DNA from: Pseudomonadota bacterium
Lineage (GTDB): Bacteria > Desulfobacterota > Desulfovibrionia > Desulfovibrionales > Desulfomicrobiaceae
Assembly: GCA_023393525.1 (NCBI GenBank)
Contig: JAEWKZ010000078.1
Location: forward strand, 9,701 to 73,700
DNA: 64,000 nt
Direction: 5' to 3'
The position numbers were made by a program, and so were the translations under genes. Positions 16,779 to 24,590 of this stretch are shown here, piece by piece. A model generated the notes under the pieces. The model saw nothing but the letters and a program-made list of their open reading frames with translations, made no database searches and had not been told where the DNA came from. Within the stretch, counting starts at the first letter, position 1. Each line of letters starts with the position of its first letter.

Positions 16779-18263
16779 TCATTGAGGGTTGGTGGCCGCG
16801 CCGCGCGTGAGACGTTCCAGTCGGCGGCGGTAGTTGTGTTCTTTCCGGATGTGCTCCTGCCAGGCCCTGCGCAGCTCTTCCTTGCGGCGAGGCTCGGCGG
16901 CGAGGCTTCGCAGGAGCTCCGTCGCCTCGCCTGGCGCGGCGAAAGTCACGGCCCGGGCCAGCTCCTGCGGAAAGATGTTCATGCCGGGCGTGTCGTCGGT
17001 GAGCAGGAAACCGCCGCAGGCCCAGACGTCGAAGTGGCGCTGGGTCAGCCCGCGCGGCAGGAGCAGGCTGGTCAGGTTGAGGGAAAAGGACGCTCGGCGG
17101 TACGCATCGGCCAGCCCCGAATAGTAGTCCACGGGGGGCAGGACCTTGGCTCCGGGCAGCAGGGTTCGCCATTGTTCGTCGCCGACGATCGTCAGGGCGG
17201 TTTCTTTTGCAAGCGCGGCGAGGCAGGCTTGCCGCCAGGCGGTCGAGGCCGTTTCCGCGCCCAGGCCGAGAACCCGGACCTCGTTTCCCGGCCACAGCGC
17301 ATGGTCGGGAAGCTTTGCGCGCCACCAGCCGAAATGGGCCTCGCGTCCGGGCAGTCTTGCGGCTTCGGCGGCCAATTCGCGTGGCACGCGGCAGGCCGCG
17401 AAGAAACGGTCCCGGTCCGGAAAGGCCGAGCGGCCGACAAAGGTCAGGTCCACTCCCGCCGGACAGGGGCCGCCCGGAGGGAAGAAGCGCCTGCTCGCGG
17501 CCAGGGGGAGATGTCGCGCGTCGGCTCCCATGGCGCGCAGGGGTTCCACGAACCAGTCGTCGGTGACGAAGAGGGGCAGGTTTTTCCAGAGCTGGTTTTT
17601 CTGGTTCGTGAGCAGGTGCAGGGGATTGTCTACGCACCAGACGGCCACAGGGACTCCGGCGGCTTGCAGGAGGGCCTGGTTTTCTCCGTACGGGTCCAGG
17701 CCGTGGAAATTGACGCTCAGAAAAAGTCCTGGCCGCTTCTGGTCCAGCAGGCGGGCCAGGCTTTCGGCGTCCGGCGCGGCGGGCAGAAGCCTGGAGGCAA
17801 GGCCCATCTCTTTGGCGGCCTGGGCCAGTTCAGGGAGGATGAGCGCGTTACCGGGCCCCGGCAGCCAGAGATCCGCTCCCGGCGGTCCTTGCGGAGCCGG
17901 GCGCAGCTTGGTCAGCAGGGGGGCGAAGATGGACGGGAAGAGGCGGCTCGCCGGCGCATAGTGCAGCACGCGCATGCCTGGCCCGAGGCTGTGCGCCTGG
18001 GCCAGGGAGATGTCGTGCCACTCGGATGGAATGGACGAGCGCCATGAGTCCGGCATCTGGGAGTCGATTTCGGGCACGCGCAGCACGAGAACTCGGGCCG
18101 CGTCGCCTAGGTGCTTTGCGCAGAGTTCGGGTTCGGGACCGGGGCAGGTGATGAGCAGATCCTTGCCGTGGCCCTGGAGACGAAGATATTGCTCTCCTGC
18201 GGGGAGCGATGTAGAAATCCCCAGTTCGTTTTTCAACTTTACACGTATGGGTCTGGCTGGCAT
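16779..18263 (-). CDS. CgeB-like glycosyltransferase family protein
   Basis: A 494-aa protein with the character of the CgeB/DUF3880-type glycosyltransferases (GT-B). Typical segments are LFLSVNFHGLDP, VAVWCVDNPLHLLTNQ, VDLTFVGRSAFPDRDRFF and a C-terminal FSLNLTSLLLPRGLTQRHFDVWACGGFLLTDD, the donor-binding half. In Desulfovibrio such genes often sit near flagellar or spore-coat-like glycosylation loci. Acceptor and sugar cannot be read here. It is upstream of the GT2 gene, probably in one transcript, and divergent from rlmE with 47 bp between. Confidence 0.75.
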   Translation of the reverse strand: MPARPIRVKLKNELGISTSLPAGEQYLRLQGHGKDLLITCPGPEPELCAKHLGDAARVLVLRVPEIDSQMPDSWRSSIPSEWHDISLAQAHSLGPGMRVLHYAPASRLFPSIFAPLLTKLRPAPQGPPGADLWLPGPGNALILPELAQAAKEMGLASRLLPAAPDAESLARLLDQKRPGLFLSVNFHGLDPYGENQALLQAAGVPVAVWCVDNPLHLLTNQKNQLWKNLPLFVTDDWFVEPLRAMGADARHLPLAASRRFFPPGGPCPAGVDLTFVGRSAFPDRDRFFAACRVPRELAAEAARLPGREAHFGWWRAKLPDHALWPGNEVRVLGLGAETASTAWRQACLAALAKETALTIVGDEQWRTLLPGAKVLPPVDYYSGLADAYRRASFSLNLTSLLLPRGLTQRHFDVWACGGFLLTDDTPGMNIFPQELARAVTFAAPGEATELLRSLAAEPRRKEELRRAWQEHIRKEHNYRRRLERLTRGAATNPQ

Positions 18264-18310
18264 GAAGGCGCTCGCTTGGGTGGTCGGGATGCTGCCCCGG
18301 TCATAAAAGC

Positions 18311-18925
18311 ATGAAACAATACCGCGATTACTATTTCAAAAAGGCCAAGCAGGACAATTATCCTGCCCGCTCCGTATACAAGCTTCAGGAAATGGACAAG
18401 GCGCACAAACTCTTGCGCCGGGGCCAGAAGGTGCTTGATCTCGGAGCCTGCCCCGGTTCCTGGACCCTTTACGCCGCCGAACGCGTCGGGGCTGAGGGAC
18501 GGGTGCTGGGCATCGATCTGAACATGCCGGACACGCGTTTTCCGGAGCAGGTCACCTTTTTGCAAGAAGACATCTTTGCCCGCTCGCCTGTGTTTCTCGG
18601 GCATCTGCGGGCCTTGGCCCCTTTCGACATGGTCATGAGCGACATGGCCCCCAAGACCACGGGCTCCAAATTCACGGATCAGGCCCGCTCCATCCAGCTG
18701 GTGGAGGCGGCCTTCGGCGTGGCCGAGGAGTGGCTCGTCCCCGGCGGGACTTTTATCGCCAAGGTTTTCGAGGGTCCGGATGTGCAGCCCTTCGTGCAGT
18801 CCATCAGGGACCGTTTCGCCAAGGTCGCGATGTTCAAGCCCAAAAGCAGCCGGGCGGAGAGCAAGGAGATATTCATTCTGGGGCTGGGCTTTGTTCCCGC
18901 AGCCGCAGCGGCGTCGCCCGCATAA
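18311..18925 (+). CDS. rlmE: 23S rRNA 2'-O-methyltransferase RlmE (FtsJ/RrmJ)
   Basis: A 204-aa SAM-dependent methyltransferase that modifies U2552 in 23S rRNA. It has KKAKQDNYPARSVYKL at the start, the SAM loop VLDLGACPGSW, the MSDMAP motif, and the K-D-K-E catalytic set (Lys in YPARSVYKL, Asp in MSDMAP, Lys in FIAKVFEG, Glu in ESKEIF). Length is typical. yebC begins 18 bp after it, then ruvC, ruvA and ruvB follow on the same strand with short gaps, which suggests one transcript. Confidence 0.94.
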   Translation: MKQYRDYYFKKAKQDNYPARSVYKLQEMDKAHKLLRRGQKVLDLGACPGSWTLYAAERVGAEGRVLGIDLNMPDTRFPEQVTFLQEDIFARSPVFLGHLRALAPFDMVMSDMAPKTTGSKFTDQARSIQLVEAAFGVAEEWLVPGGTFIAKVFEGPDVQPFVQSIRDRFAKVAMFKPKSSRAESKEIFILGLGFVPAAAAASPA

Positions 18926-18943
18926 CTTTTTTCGGAGGATTGT

Positions 18944-19684
18944 ATGGCAGGACATAGTAAATGGAAAAATATCCAGCACCGCAAGGGACGTCAGGATCTG
19001 AAGCGCGGCAAGATGTTCACCAAGGTCACCAAGGAGATCATCCTGGCGGCCAAGGGCGGCGGCGATCCGGACATGAACGCTCGCCTGCGCGCGGCCATTG
19101 ATGCCGCCAAGGCCGTGAACCTTCCCAAGGACAAGATCGAGACGGCCATCAAGAAGGGCACGGGCGAGCTGGCTTCCGAGGCGCTTGAGGAGATCATGTA
19201 TGAAGGGTACGCTCCCGGCGGCGTGGCCATCCTCATCGAAGCGGTCACGGACAACAAGAACCGCACCGTGGCCGAGGTGCGCCACATCCTGAGCAAGAAC
19301 GGCGGATCCATGGGCGCGGCCGGATGCGTGGCCTGGATGTTCGACACCAAGGGCGTCTTCGCCTTTGACAAGGAAAAATACACCGAGGACGAGCTGCTGG
19401 AAGCCGGGCTTGAGGGCGGCGTCGAGGACGTGCTCGACGACGACGATTCCTGGCAGGTGCTTTGCGCGGCCGAGGATTTCCACACCGCCAGGAGCGCCTT
19501 CGAGGCTGCGGGCATCGAGATCATGAGCGCCGAGCTGAACCGCATCCCGCAGAATACCGTGGCCGTGGACGTCGAAACCGGACGCAAGGTCATGAAGCTT
19601 TATGACGCCCTGGACGACAACGACGACGTCCAGAACGTCTACGCCAACTTCGAGCTGCCGGCAGAACTCCTGGCCGAGATGTAG
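18944..19684 (+). CDS. yebC: YebC/PmpR family regulatory or translation-assisting protein
   Basis: A 246-aa protein of the TACO1/YebC family, starting MAGHSKWKNIQHRKGRQDLKRGK, which is diagnostic. Members have been described as DNA-binding regulators and, more recently, as factors helping ribosomes through difficult sequences. A good GGAGG site precedes the ATG. Its place directly upstream of ruvC is conserved across many bacteria. Confidence 0.95.
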   Translation: MAGHSKWKNIQHRKGRQDLKRGKMFTKVTKEIILAAKGGGDPDMNARLRAAIDAAKAVNLPKDKIETAIKKGTGELASEALEEIMYEGYAPGGVAILIEAVTDNKNRTVAEVRHILSKNGGSMGAAGCVAWMFDTKGVFAFDKEKYTEDELLEAGLEGGVEDVLDDDDSWQVLCAAEDFHTARSAFEAAGIEIMSAELNRIPQNTVAVDVETGRKVMKLYDALDDNDDVQNVYANFELPAELLAEM

Positions 19685-19693
19685 CCCGGCCCC

Positions 19694-20215
19694 ATGACCG
19701 CCGAGCGCATCATCCTGGGCGTGGACCCCGGGTCCCGCTGCATGGGTTACGGCCTTGTGCGCGAGCGGTCCGGGGTTTTGTCCCTGGTCGAGGCGGGCGT
19801 GGTGCGACCATCCGAAGCGGCCATGAGCGCCCGGCTGGGGCTCATGTACGCCCGCATCTCGGAATTGCTGCATGCGCATTCTCCACACGCCGTGGCGGTG
19901 GAGAATGTTTTTTTTGCCCGCAACTCAGCCTCGGCCCTCAAGCTCGGCCAGGCTCGCGGAGCGGTGCTCGCCGCCTGCGGCGTGCACGGGGTGGAGGTCT
20001 TCGGCTACGAGCCGACGCTGGTGAAAAAGTCCCTGGTCGGGGCGGGCCGGGCGGAAAAGAGCCAGGTTTCGTTCATGGTCGGCCAACTGCTCGGCGTTCG
20101 TCCCGACTGGGCCGAGGATGCGGGCGACGCCCTTGCCCTGGCCGTCTGCCATCTGAACCATTCCCGTTTCCTGGCCGCCGTGGCCGCTGGTCAAAACGGG
20201 GCAACTCGTCTATAG
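19694..20215 (+). CDS. ruvC: Holliday junction endonuclease RuvC
   Basis: A 173-aa RNase H-like resolvase that cuts Holliday junctions after RuvAB branch migration. Acidic residues appear in the expected places: LGVDPGSR at the start, AVENVFFARN, and the C-terminal EDAGDALALAVCH. It starts 9 bp after yebC and is followed by ruvA after 9 bp. Confidence 0.95.
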   Translation: MTAERIILGVDPGSRCMGYGLVRERSGVLSLVEAGVVRPSEAAMSARLGLMYARISELLHAHSPHAVAVENVFFARNSASALKLGQARGAVLAACGVHGVEVFGYEPTLVKKSLVGAGRAEKSQVSFMVGQLLGVRPDWAEDAGDALALAVCHLNHSRFLAAVAAGQNGATRL

Positions 20216-20224
20216 CACCTCTCC

Positions 20225-20821
20225 ATGATAGCCTACCTTGAAGGAACGGTCCTGCGCCGCGATGAAGAGTCCTGTGTCCTGCTCACGTCGGGCGGGGTGG
20301 GGTATCAGGTGCACCTGACCACCAGCGGGCTGGTCGACCTGGCCGACGGGAGCGAAACGACGCGGCTGTTCATCCATACCCTGGTGCGCGAGGACGCGCT
20401 GATCCTTTACGGGTTTTCCACCTGGGAGGAGCGGCAGGCCTTCGCGACCCTGCTCGCCGCGCCCAAGCTTGGACCCCGGACCGCCTTGGCCATGCTCGGG
20501 TGCTATGGCCCGGCGGAACTGGCGGCGTGCATCGCACGGGAAGATGTGGCCGCCCTGACCCGCGTGCCCGGCATCGGCGCCAAGACGGCCAAGCGCCTGC
20601 TCCTGGATCTGAAGGACAAGCTCGTCTCGCAGCCGTCGCTGGCGTCGTCGCGGACCGCGCCGGTGGTTTCGGCCGCATCGGACTGCGCCGCAGCCCTGGT
20701 CTCCCTTGGCTACGGACGCCATGAGGTGGACGAGGTGGTCAGGGGGGTGTTCGAGAAGGAGCCCGATCTGGATGCGGGCAGCGCCATCCGGCAGGCCCTG
20801 AAGATTTTCGCCGCCAAGTAG
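20225..20821 (+). CDS. ruvA: Holliday junction branch migration protein RuvA
   Basis: A 198-aa protein with the N-terminal OB-fold start MIAYLEGTV, helix-hairpin-helix DNA-binding segments (VAALTRVPGIGAKTAKRLLLDLKDK), and a C-terminal domain (AALVSLGYGRHEVDEVV) that contacts RuvB. It binds the four-way junction as a tetramer. ruvB starts one base after its stop. Confidence 0.95.
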   Translation: MIAYLEGTVLRRDEESCVLLTSGGVGYQVHLTTSGLVDLADGSETTRLFIHTLVREDALILYGFSTWEERQAFATLLAAPKLGPRTALAMLGCYGPAELAACIAREDVAALTRVPGIGAKTAKRLLLDLKDKLVSQPSLASSRTAPVVSAASDCAAALVSLGYGRHEVDEVVRGVFEKEPDLDAGSAIRQALKIFAAK

Positions 20822-20822
20822 C

Positions 20823-21797
20823 ATGATGCAAAATCCCAGCGAAGAACATATCCGTCCGCGCACTCTGGACGATTTCATCGGTCAGGAAGACGTCAGGGGC
20901 AATCTGAAGATCTATCTGCAGGCCGCCAAGGAGCGCGGGCAGCATCTGGACCATTGCCTGCTCTACGGCAATCCCGGCCTGGGCAAGACCACGCTGGCCC
21001 AGATCATGGCCAGCGAGCTGGGCGTGAACATGGTGTCCACCTCCGGGCCGGTGCTGGAGCGCAGCGGCGACCTGGCCGCGATCCTGACCAGCCTGAACCG
21101 GCATGACCTGCTTTTCATCGACGAGATCCACCGCATGCCGCCCGTGGTCGAAGAGATTCTCTACCCCGGCATGGAGGATTTCAAGCTCGACCTCATCGTC
21201 GGCCAGGGCCCCGGGGCGCGCACGGTCAAGATCGAGCTGGAGCCCTTCACCCTGGTCGGGGCCACGACCCGCATCGGCCTTCTGACCTCGCCCCTGCGCG
21301 ACCGCTTCGGAGTCATCTGTCGGCTTGAGTTCTACAATCCCAGGGAATTGTCCCGGATCGTGACCCGCGCCGCGCGCATCCTGGGGCTTGAGATCAGTCC
21401 GGACGGAGCCCTTGAGATCGGCAGACGCTCCCGGGGCACGCCGCGCATCGCCAACCGTCTGCTCCGGCGCGTGGCCGACTACGCCCAGGTGGCCGGAAGC
21501 GAGGTCATCGACGCGGAGGTGGCGGCCAAGGGGCTTGATATCATGGACGTGGATTCGCGGGGCCTGGACATGATGGATCGCAAGATCCTCGAATGCATCA
21601 TCGACCATTTCGGCGGCGGTCCCGTGGGCGTGAAGACCATCGCGGCGGCCTGTTCCGAAGAAGTGCGAACCATCGAGGACATCTACGAGCCCTACCTGAT
21701 CCAATGCGGATTTTTAAAGCGTACCCCGCGAGGCAGGGTGGTCACGCCCAAGGCCTATCAGCACATCGACGGCGGGCTCAAGCTGCGCGGCGAATAG
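20823..21797 (+). CDS. ruvB: Holliday junction branch migration ATPase RuvB
   Basis: A 324-aa AAA+ motor. Walker A is GNPGLGKTTL, Walker B LLFIDEIHR, with the RuvB-typical RPRTLDDFIGQE near the start and a C-terminal winged helix ending in GFLKRTPRGRVVT. It pumps DNA through RuvA-bound junctions. Tandem ATGs at 20823 and 20826 make the exact start uncertain by one residue. Confidence 0.96.
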   Translation: MMQNPSEEHIRPRTLDDFIGQEDVRGNLKIYLQAAKERGQHLDHCLLYGNPGLGKTTLAQIMASELGVNMVSTSGPVLERSGDLAAILTSLNRHDLLFIDEIHRMPPVVEEILYPGMEDFKLDLIVGQGPGARTVKIELEPFTLVGATTRIGLLTSPLRDRFGVICRLEFYNPRELSRIVTRAARILGLEISPDGALEIGRRSRGTPRIANRLLRRVADYAQVAGSEVIDAEVAAKGLDIMDVDSRGLDMMDRKILECIIDHFGGGPVGVKTIAAACSEEVRTIEDIYEPYLIQCGFLKRTPRGRVVTPKAYQHIDGGLKLRGE

Positions 21798-21867
21798 TCG
21801 CGAAAGCGGGGGCGACGCGGCCTCTTTCCGGTATTTTTCCGTCATCACGTTAGCCCTGCGAGGAGCC

Positions 21868-22548
21868 ATGAAAGTCATTGATCCGAGTTTTTCCTTCATG
21901 CACCTGCCCGACGGCGAGTTCGTGCTGAGTCATCTCGAACTGGCGGCGAGGACCTGTTACAAGTCCGAGGACAAGGCCAGCCCGGATTCGGCGCGCAAGC
22001 TTTTGTCCCGTATCGTGCGCCTGGGCCACGACAGCGTTCTGGAACATATCGGCGTGACAGTGCGCATCGTCTGTGACCGGGGCGTGACCCACGAACTGGT
22101 GCGTCACCGGCTGTGCTCCTTTTCCCAGGAAAGCACGCGCTACGCCAATTACGCCCAGGACAAGTTCGGCAGCGAAATCACCGTCATCCGCCCGTTTTTC
22201 TGGGCCGAGGACGACGCCCGCTACGCATTGTGGCTGTCCGCCATGCAGGCCTGCGAGGACGCCTATCTGCGCCTGGTGCAGGCCGGGGCCACCGCCCAGG
22301 AAGCCAGAAGCGTGCTGCCCAACAGCCTCAAGACCGAGATCGTGACCACGGCCAACATCCGGGAGTGGCGGCACATCTTCAAACTGCGCTGCGACAAGGC
22401 CGCGCACCCGCAGATGCGCCAGGTCATGCTGCCGTTGCTGGGCGCTTTCACGGAGCGCATCCCCCTGCTTTTCGACGACCTGGGCCAGCAGTTCGCCGAG
22501 GCGCTGGCCGAGCTGGCCGCGCAGGGCGCCGCCGCGCTGCCGCGCTGA
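21868..22548 (+). CDS. thyX: Flavin-dependent thymidylate synthase ThyX
   Basis: A 226-aa FAD enzyme that methylates dUMP to dTMP using methylene-tetrahydrofolate and NADPH. The ThyX motif RHRxxSxxxxSxR is present as RHRLCSFSQESTR, followed by YANY. It replaces classical ThyA in many anaerobes. The ATG has a GAGGAG site close upstream. It is separated by 70 bp from ruvB and followed by its own terminator. Confidence 0.95.
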   Translation: MKVIDPSFSFMHLPDGEFVLSHLELAARTCYKSEDKASPDSARKLLSRIVRLGHDSVLEHIGVTVRIVCDRGVTHELVRHRLCSFSQESTRYANYAQDKFGSEITVIRPFFWAEDDARYALWLSAMQACEDAYLRLVQAGATAQEARSVLPNSLKTEIVTTANIREWRHIFKLRCDKAAHPQMRQVMLPLLGAFTERIPLLFDDLGQQFAEALAELAAQGAAALPR

Positions 22549-22577
22549 CGTCTTCCTTTCACACGGGATCATTTTCG

Positions 22578-22606
22578 GGGCATGTTCAAGAAACGTGCCC
22601 TTTTTT
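22578..22606 (+). terminator. Intrinsic terminator after thyX
   Basis: A 9-bp stem with one G-T pair (GGGCATGTT at 22578-22586, AACGTGCCC at 22592-22600) followed by six T residues. Confidence 0.75.
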
Positions 22607-23152
22607 GTTTCGGGATGTGAGAAAGTGTCTGACAAACTCGTGGGATGTCTTGGAAACACGTGTTAAGGCCGATTAATCCCCGTTTTGCCTTTCCGGTGCA
22701 GGAAATTCGGAGTGCCGCGATCTTTTATTTTCTCCGGCCCCGGGAAATTTCCGTGTCAAGAGGAAAGGAGTCGGCGCAGGATGATAATATTTTATATTTA
22801 TATTTTAGCTGGGTATATTCAATATCGATACGTAGCCCTCAGGAAGCCGGGCAATTTCAAGTTCTTCAGGCTGAAATTCAAAATATGAAGAAAATGGCAG
22901 AAAAATAGAGATATAATTTTTTTGACTGTGGAAAAGTTATGACCATGTGTTGAAAATAAAGTGTTGACAACGCGGGAGGCCCGGCCTTGCGGGACAATGG
23001 CAGCTTCGCGTCAGGGCTACGGAAGCCATGGATAAGAAGGAAGTTCTTTTGTTTCAAGTGGTTGTCCTGTATAGAAAGCGCGGGGTCAACTCGTGTCTGG
23101 CTGGCTATACCGGGGTTGTCGCAAAGCTGTCGCTTGGCTAGAAACCGTCCCC
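22607..23152 (+). other. Long AT-rich leader upstream of dnaA, candidate regulatory or origin-like region
   Basis: About 545 bp without a convincing gene. The part around 22780-22960 is far more AT-rich than the rest of the window, with runs such as ATAATATTTTATATTTATA. TTTTCCACA, a good DnaA-box match, lies on the minus strand at 22927-22935. A weaker one (TTATCCATG) is on the minus strand near 23027-23035. This could be dnaA autoregulation or a replication-origin-like region. The number of boxes is too small to call an origin from sequence alone. Confidence 0.35.
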
Positions 23153-24502
23153 ATGATTGACGCATGGCATCATATTTCACTGAAGCTGCAAGAAAAGCTT
23201 TCTCCAGGACATTTTCAGCTCTGGATCAAACCTCTACAGGGCTGTTTCGACAACGACACGCTCGTTCTCTGCGCGCCCAACGCCTTTGTCTGCACCTGGG
23301 TCCGGGAGCGCATGCTTGCCCGCATCAAGGACGCCGCATCCGAAATCCTGGGCTTTGTCCCGGGTGTCGAGGTGTGCGCCGCCCACAATGATGCTCCGGC
23401 TGTGGTCCAGGCCCAGCCAGAGCCCTCCAGAAAGATCGTCACCCGGCAGATGGGCCTGCCCATGGCACACGCCCTGCCTACGCAGACCGTGCAAAACTGG
23501 CGGCATCAATTCGATGATTTCATTGTCGGGCCCTGCAACAATCTCGCGTACGTGGCCTCGCGCAGTTTCTGCCAGGACGCGCAGGGCTCGGACCAACTTT
23601 TCCTGTGTTCGGCTCCGGGGCTGGGCAAGACGCATCTGGCCCAGGCCATCGGCAGCGAGATCGCCCGGCAGACCAACCGGCAGCATCTGCGGGTCTGCTA
23701 TCTGAGCGGGGAGGAATTCGCCTCGCAACTGGTCATGGCCATCAAGGCCAAGGCCGTGGAGCAGTTCAAGGCCCGCTTCCGGTCCAACGTGGACCTTTTG
23801 CTGCTTGAGGACGTCCATTTTTTCCAGGGCAAGGAGAAAATGCAGGACGAATTGCTGAACACTCTGAAATCATTGCAGAATCAAGGCCGGCGTGTGGTCA
23901 TGACCAGCACCTTTCTGCCTCGGGAGCTTTCCGACATCGACGCCAACCTGCTTTCCAGGTTCGCCCAGGGCTTCATGGCCGTCATCGACAAGCCCGATTA
24001 CCAGACCCGCATGGCCATCATCCAGGCCAAGTCGCAGGCCTCCCAGGTCGTCATGCCCGGCAGCGTGGCCGAGCTCCTGGCCGACAGGATCAAGACCGAC
24101 GTGCGCCAGCTGGAGAGCTGTCTCAAAAACATCATTCTCAAGGCCAAGCTCCTGAACATGGACATCTCCATGGATCTGGCCTGGGAGATACTGCAGAATT
24201 ACAACCTCGACAGCGCCTCCATCGATCTCGAAAAGATCATCAGCTTCGTCTGTCAGGCCTATGGTTTCGGATTCGACGAGCTTCGCTCCAAGAGCCGCAA
24301 GCGCGACCGGGTCGTGGCCCGCAACACCGCCTTTTATCTGGCCCGCAAGCACACCGACCTGTCCCTGGTGGACATCGGCCGACGCTTCAACCGCAAGCAC
24401 TCCACCGTCATCAAGGGCATCGCCTCCGTGGAGCAGGAAGTCACGCGCAAGACGTCGCTTGGCAATCAGATCGCCCGGACCATCAACCAGCTCCAGGCCT
24501 GA
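23153..24502 (+). CDS. dnaA: DnaA replication initiator (or DnaA paralogue)
   Basis: A 449-aa protein with full DnaA architecture. Domain I (residues 1-70, GHFQLWIKPLQG), a linker, and the AAA+ domain with Walker A GLGKTH (156-161), Walker B LLLLEDVHFF (215-224) and sensor 2 TDVRQLESCL. The C-terminal helix-turn-helix box-binding domain carries LARKHTDLSLVDIGRRF. The usual DHTTV signature of the DNA-contact helix is KHSTV (415-419). Start at MIDAWHHISL. It is not followed by dnaN or gyrB, so it may be a displaced dnaA or a second copy. Domains support initiator function or control of initiation. Confidence 0.88.
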   Translation: MIDAWHHISLKLQEKLSPGHFQLWIKPLQGCFDNDTLVLCAPNAFVCTWVRERMLARIKDAASEILGFVPGVEVCAAHNDAPAVVQAQPEPSRKIVTRQMGLPMAHALPTQTVQNWRHQFDDFIVGPCNNLAYVASRSFCQDAQGSDQLFLCSAPGLGKTHLAQAIGSEIARQTNRQHLRVCYLSGEEFASQLVMAIKAKAVEQFKARFRSNVDLLLLEDVHFFQGKEKMQDELLNTLKSLQNQGRRVVMTSTFLPRELSDIDANLLSRFAQGFMAVIDKPDYQTRMAIIQAKSQASQVVMPGSVAELLADRIKTDVRQLESCLKNIILKAKLLNMDISMDLAWEILQNYNLDSASIDLEKIISFVCQAYGFGFDELRSKSRKRDRVVARNTAFYLARKHTDLSLVDIGRRFNRKHSTVIKGIASVEQEVTRKTSLGNQIARTINQLQA

Positions 24503-24535
24503 GCCCGCGCCACGGCTGATTCCGGTCTGCCAAAG

Positions 24536-24575
24536 AAGAGAGGCCCATGCGCTAAAAAACGCATGGGCCTCTCTT
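24536..24575. terminator. Bidirectional terminator between dnaA and the adhesin-locus receptor gene
   Basis: A perfect 16-bp stem (24536-24551 with 24560-24575) and an 8-base A-rich loop, separating convergent genes. Confidence 0.85.
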
Positions 24576-24590
24576 TGTTCAGGAGTCTCT

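Noticed and set aside
22645..22908. 87-codon frame in the dnaA leader
   Set aside because: No ribosome binding site, crosses the AT-rich tract and has no recognisable family.
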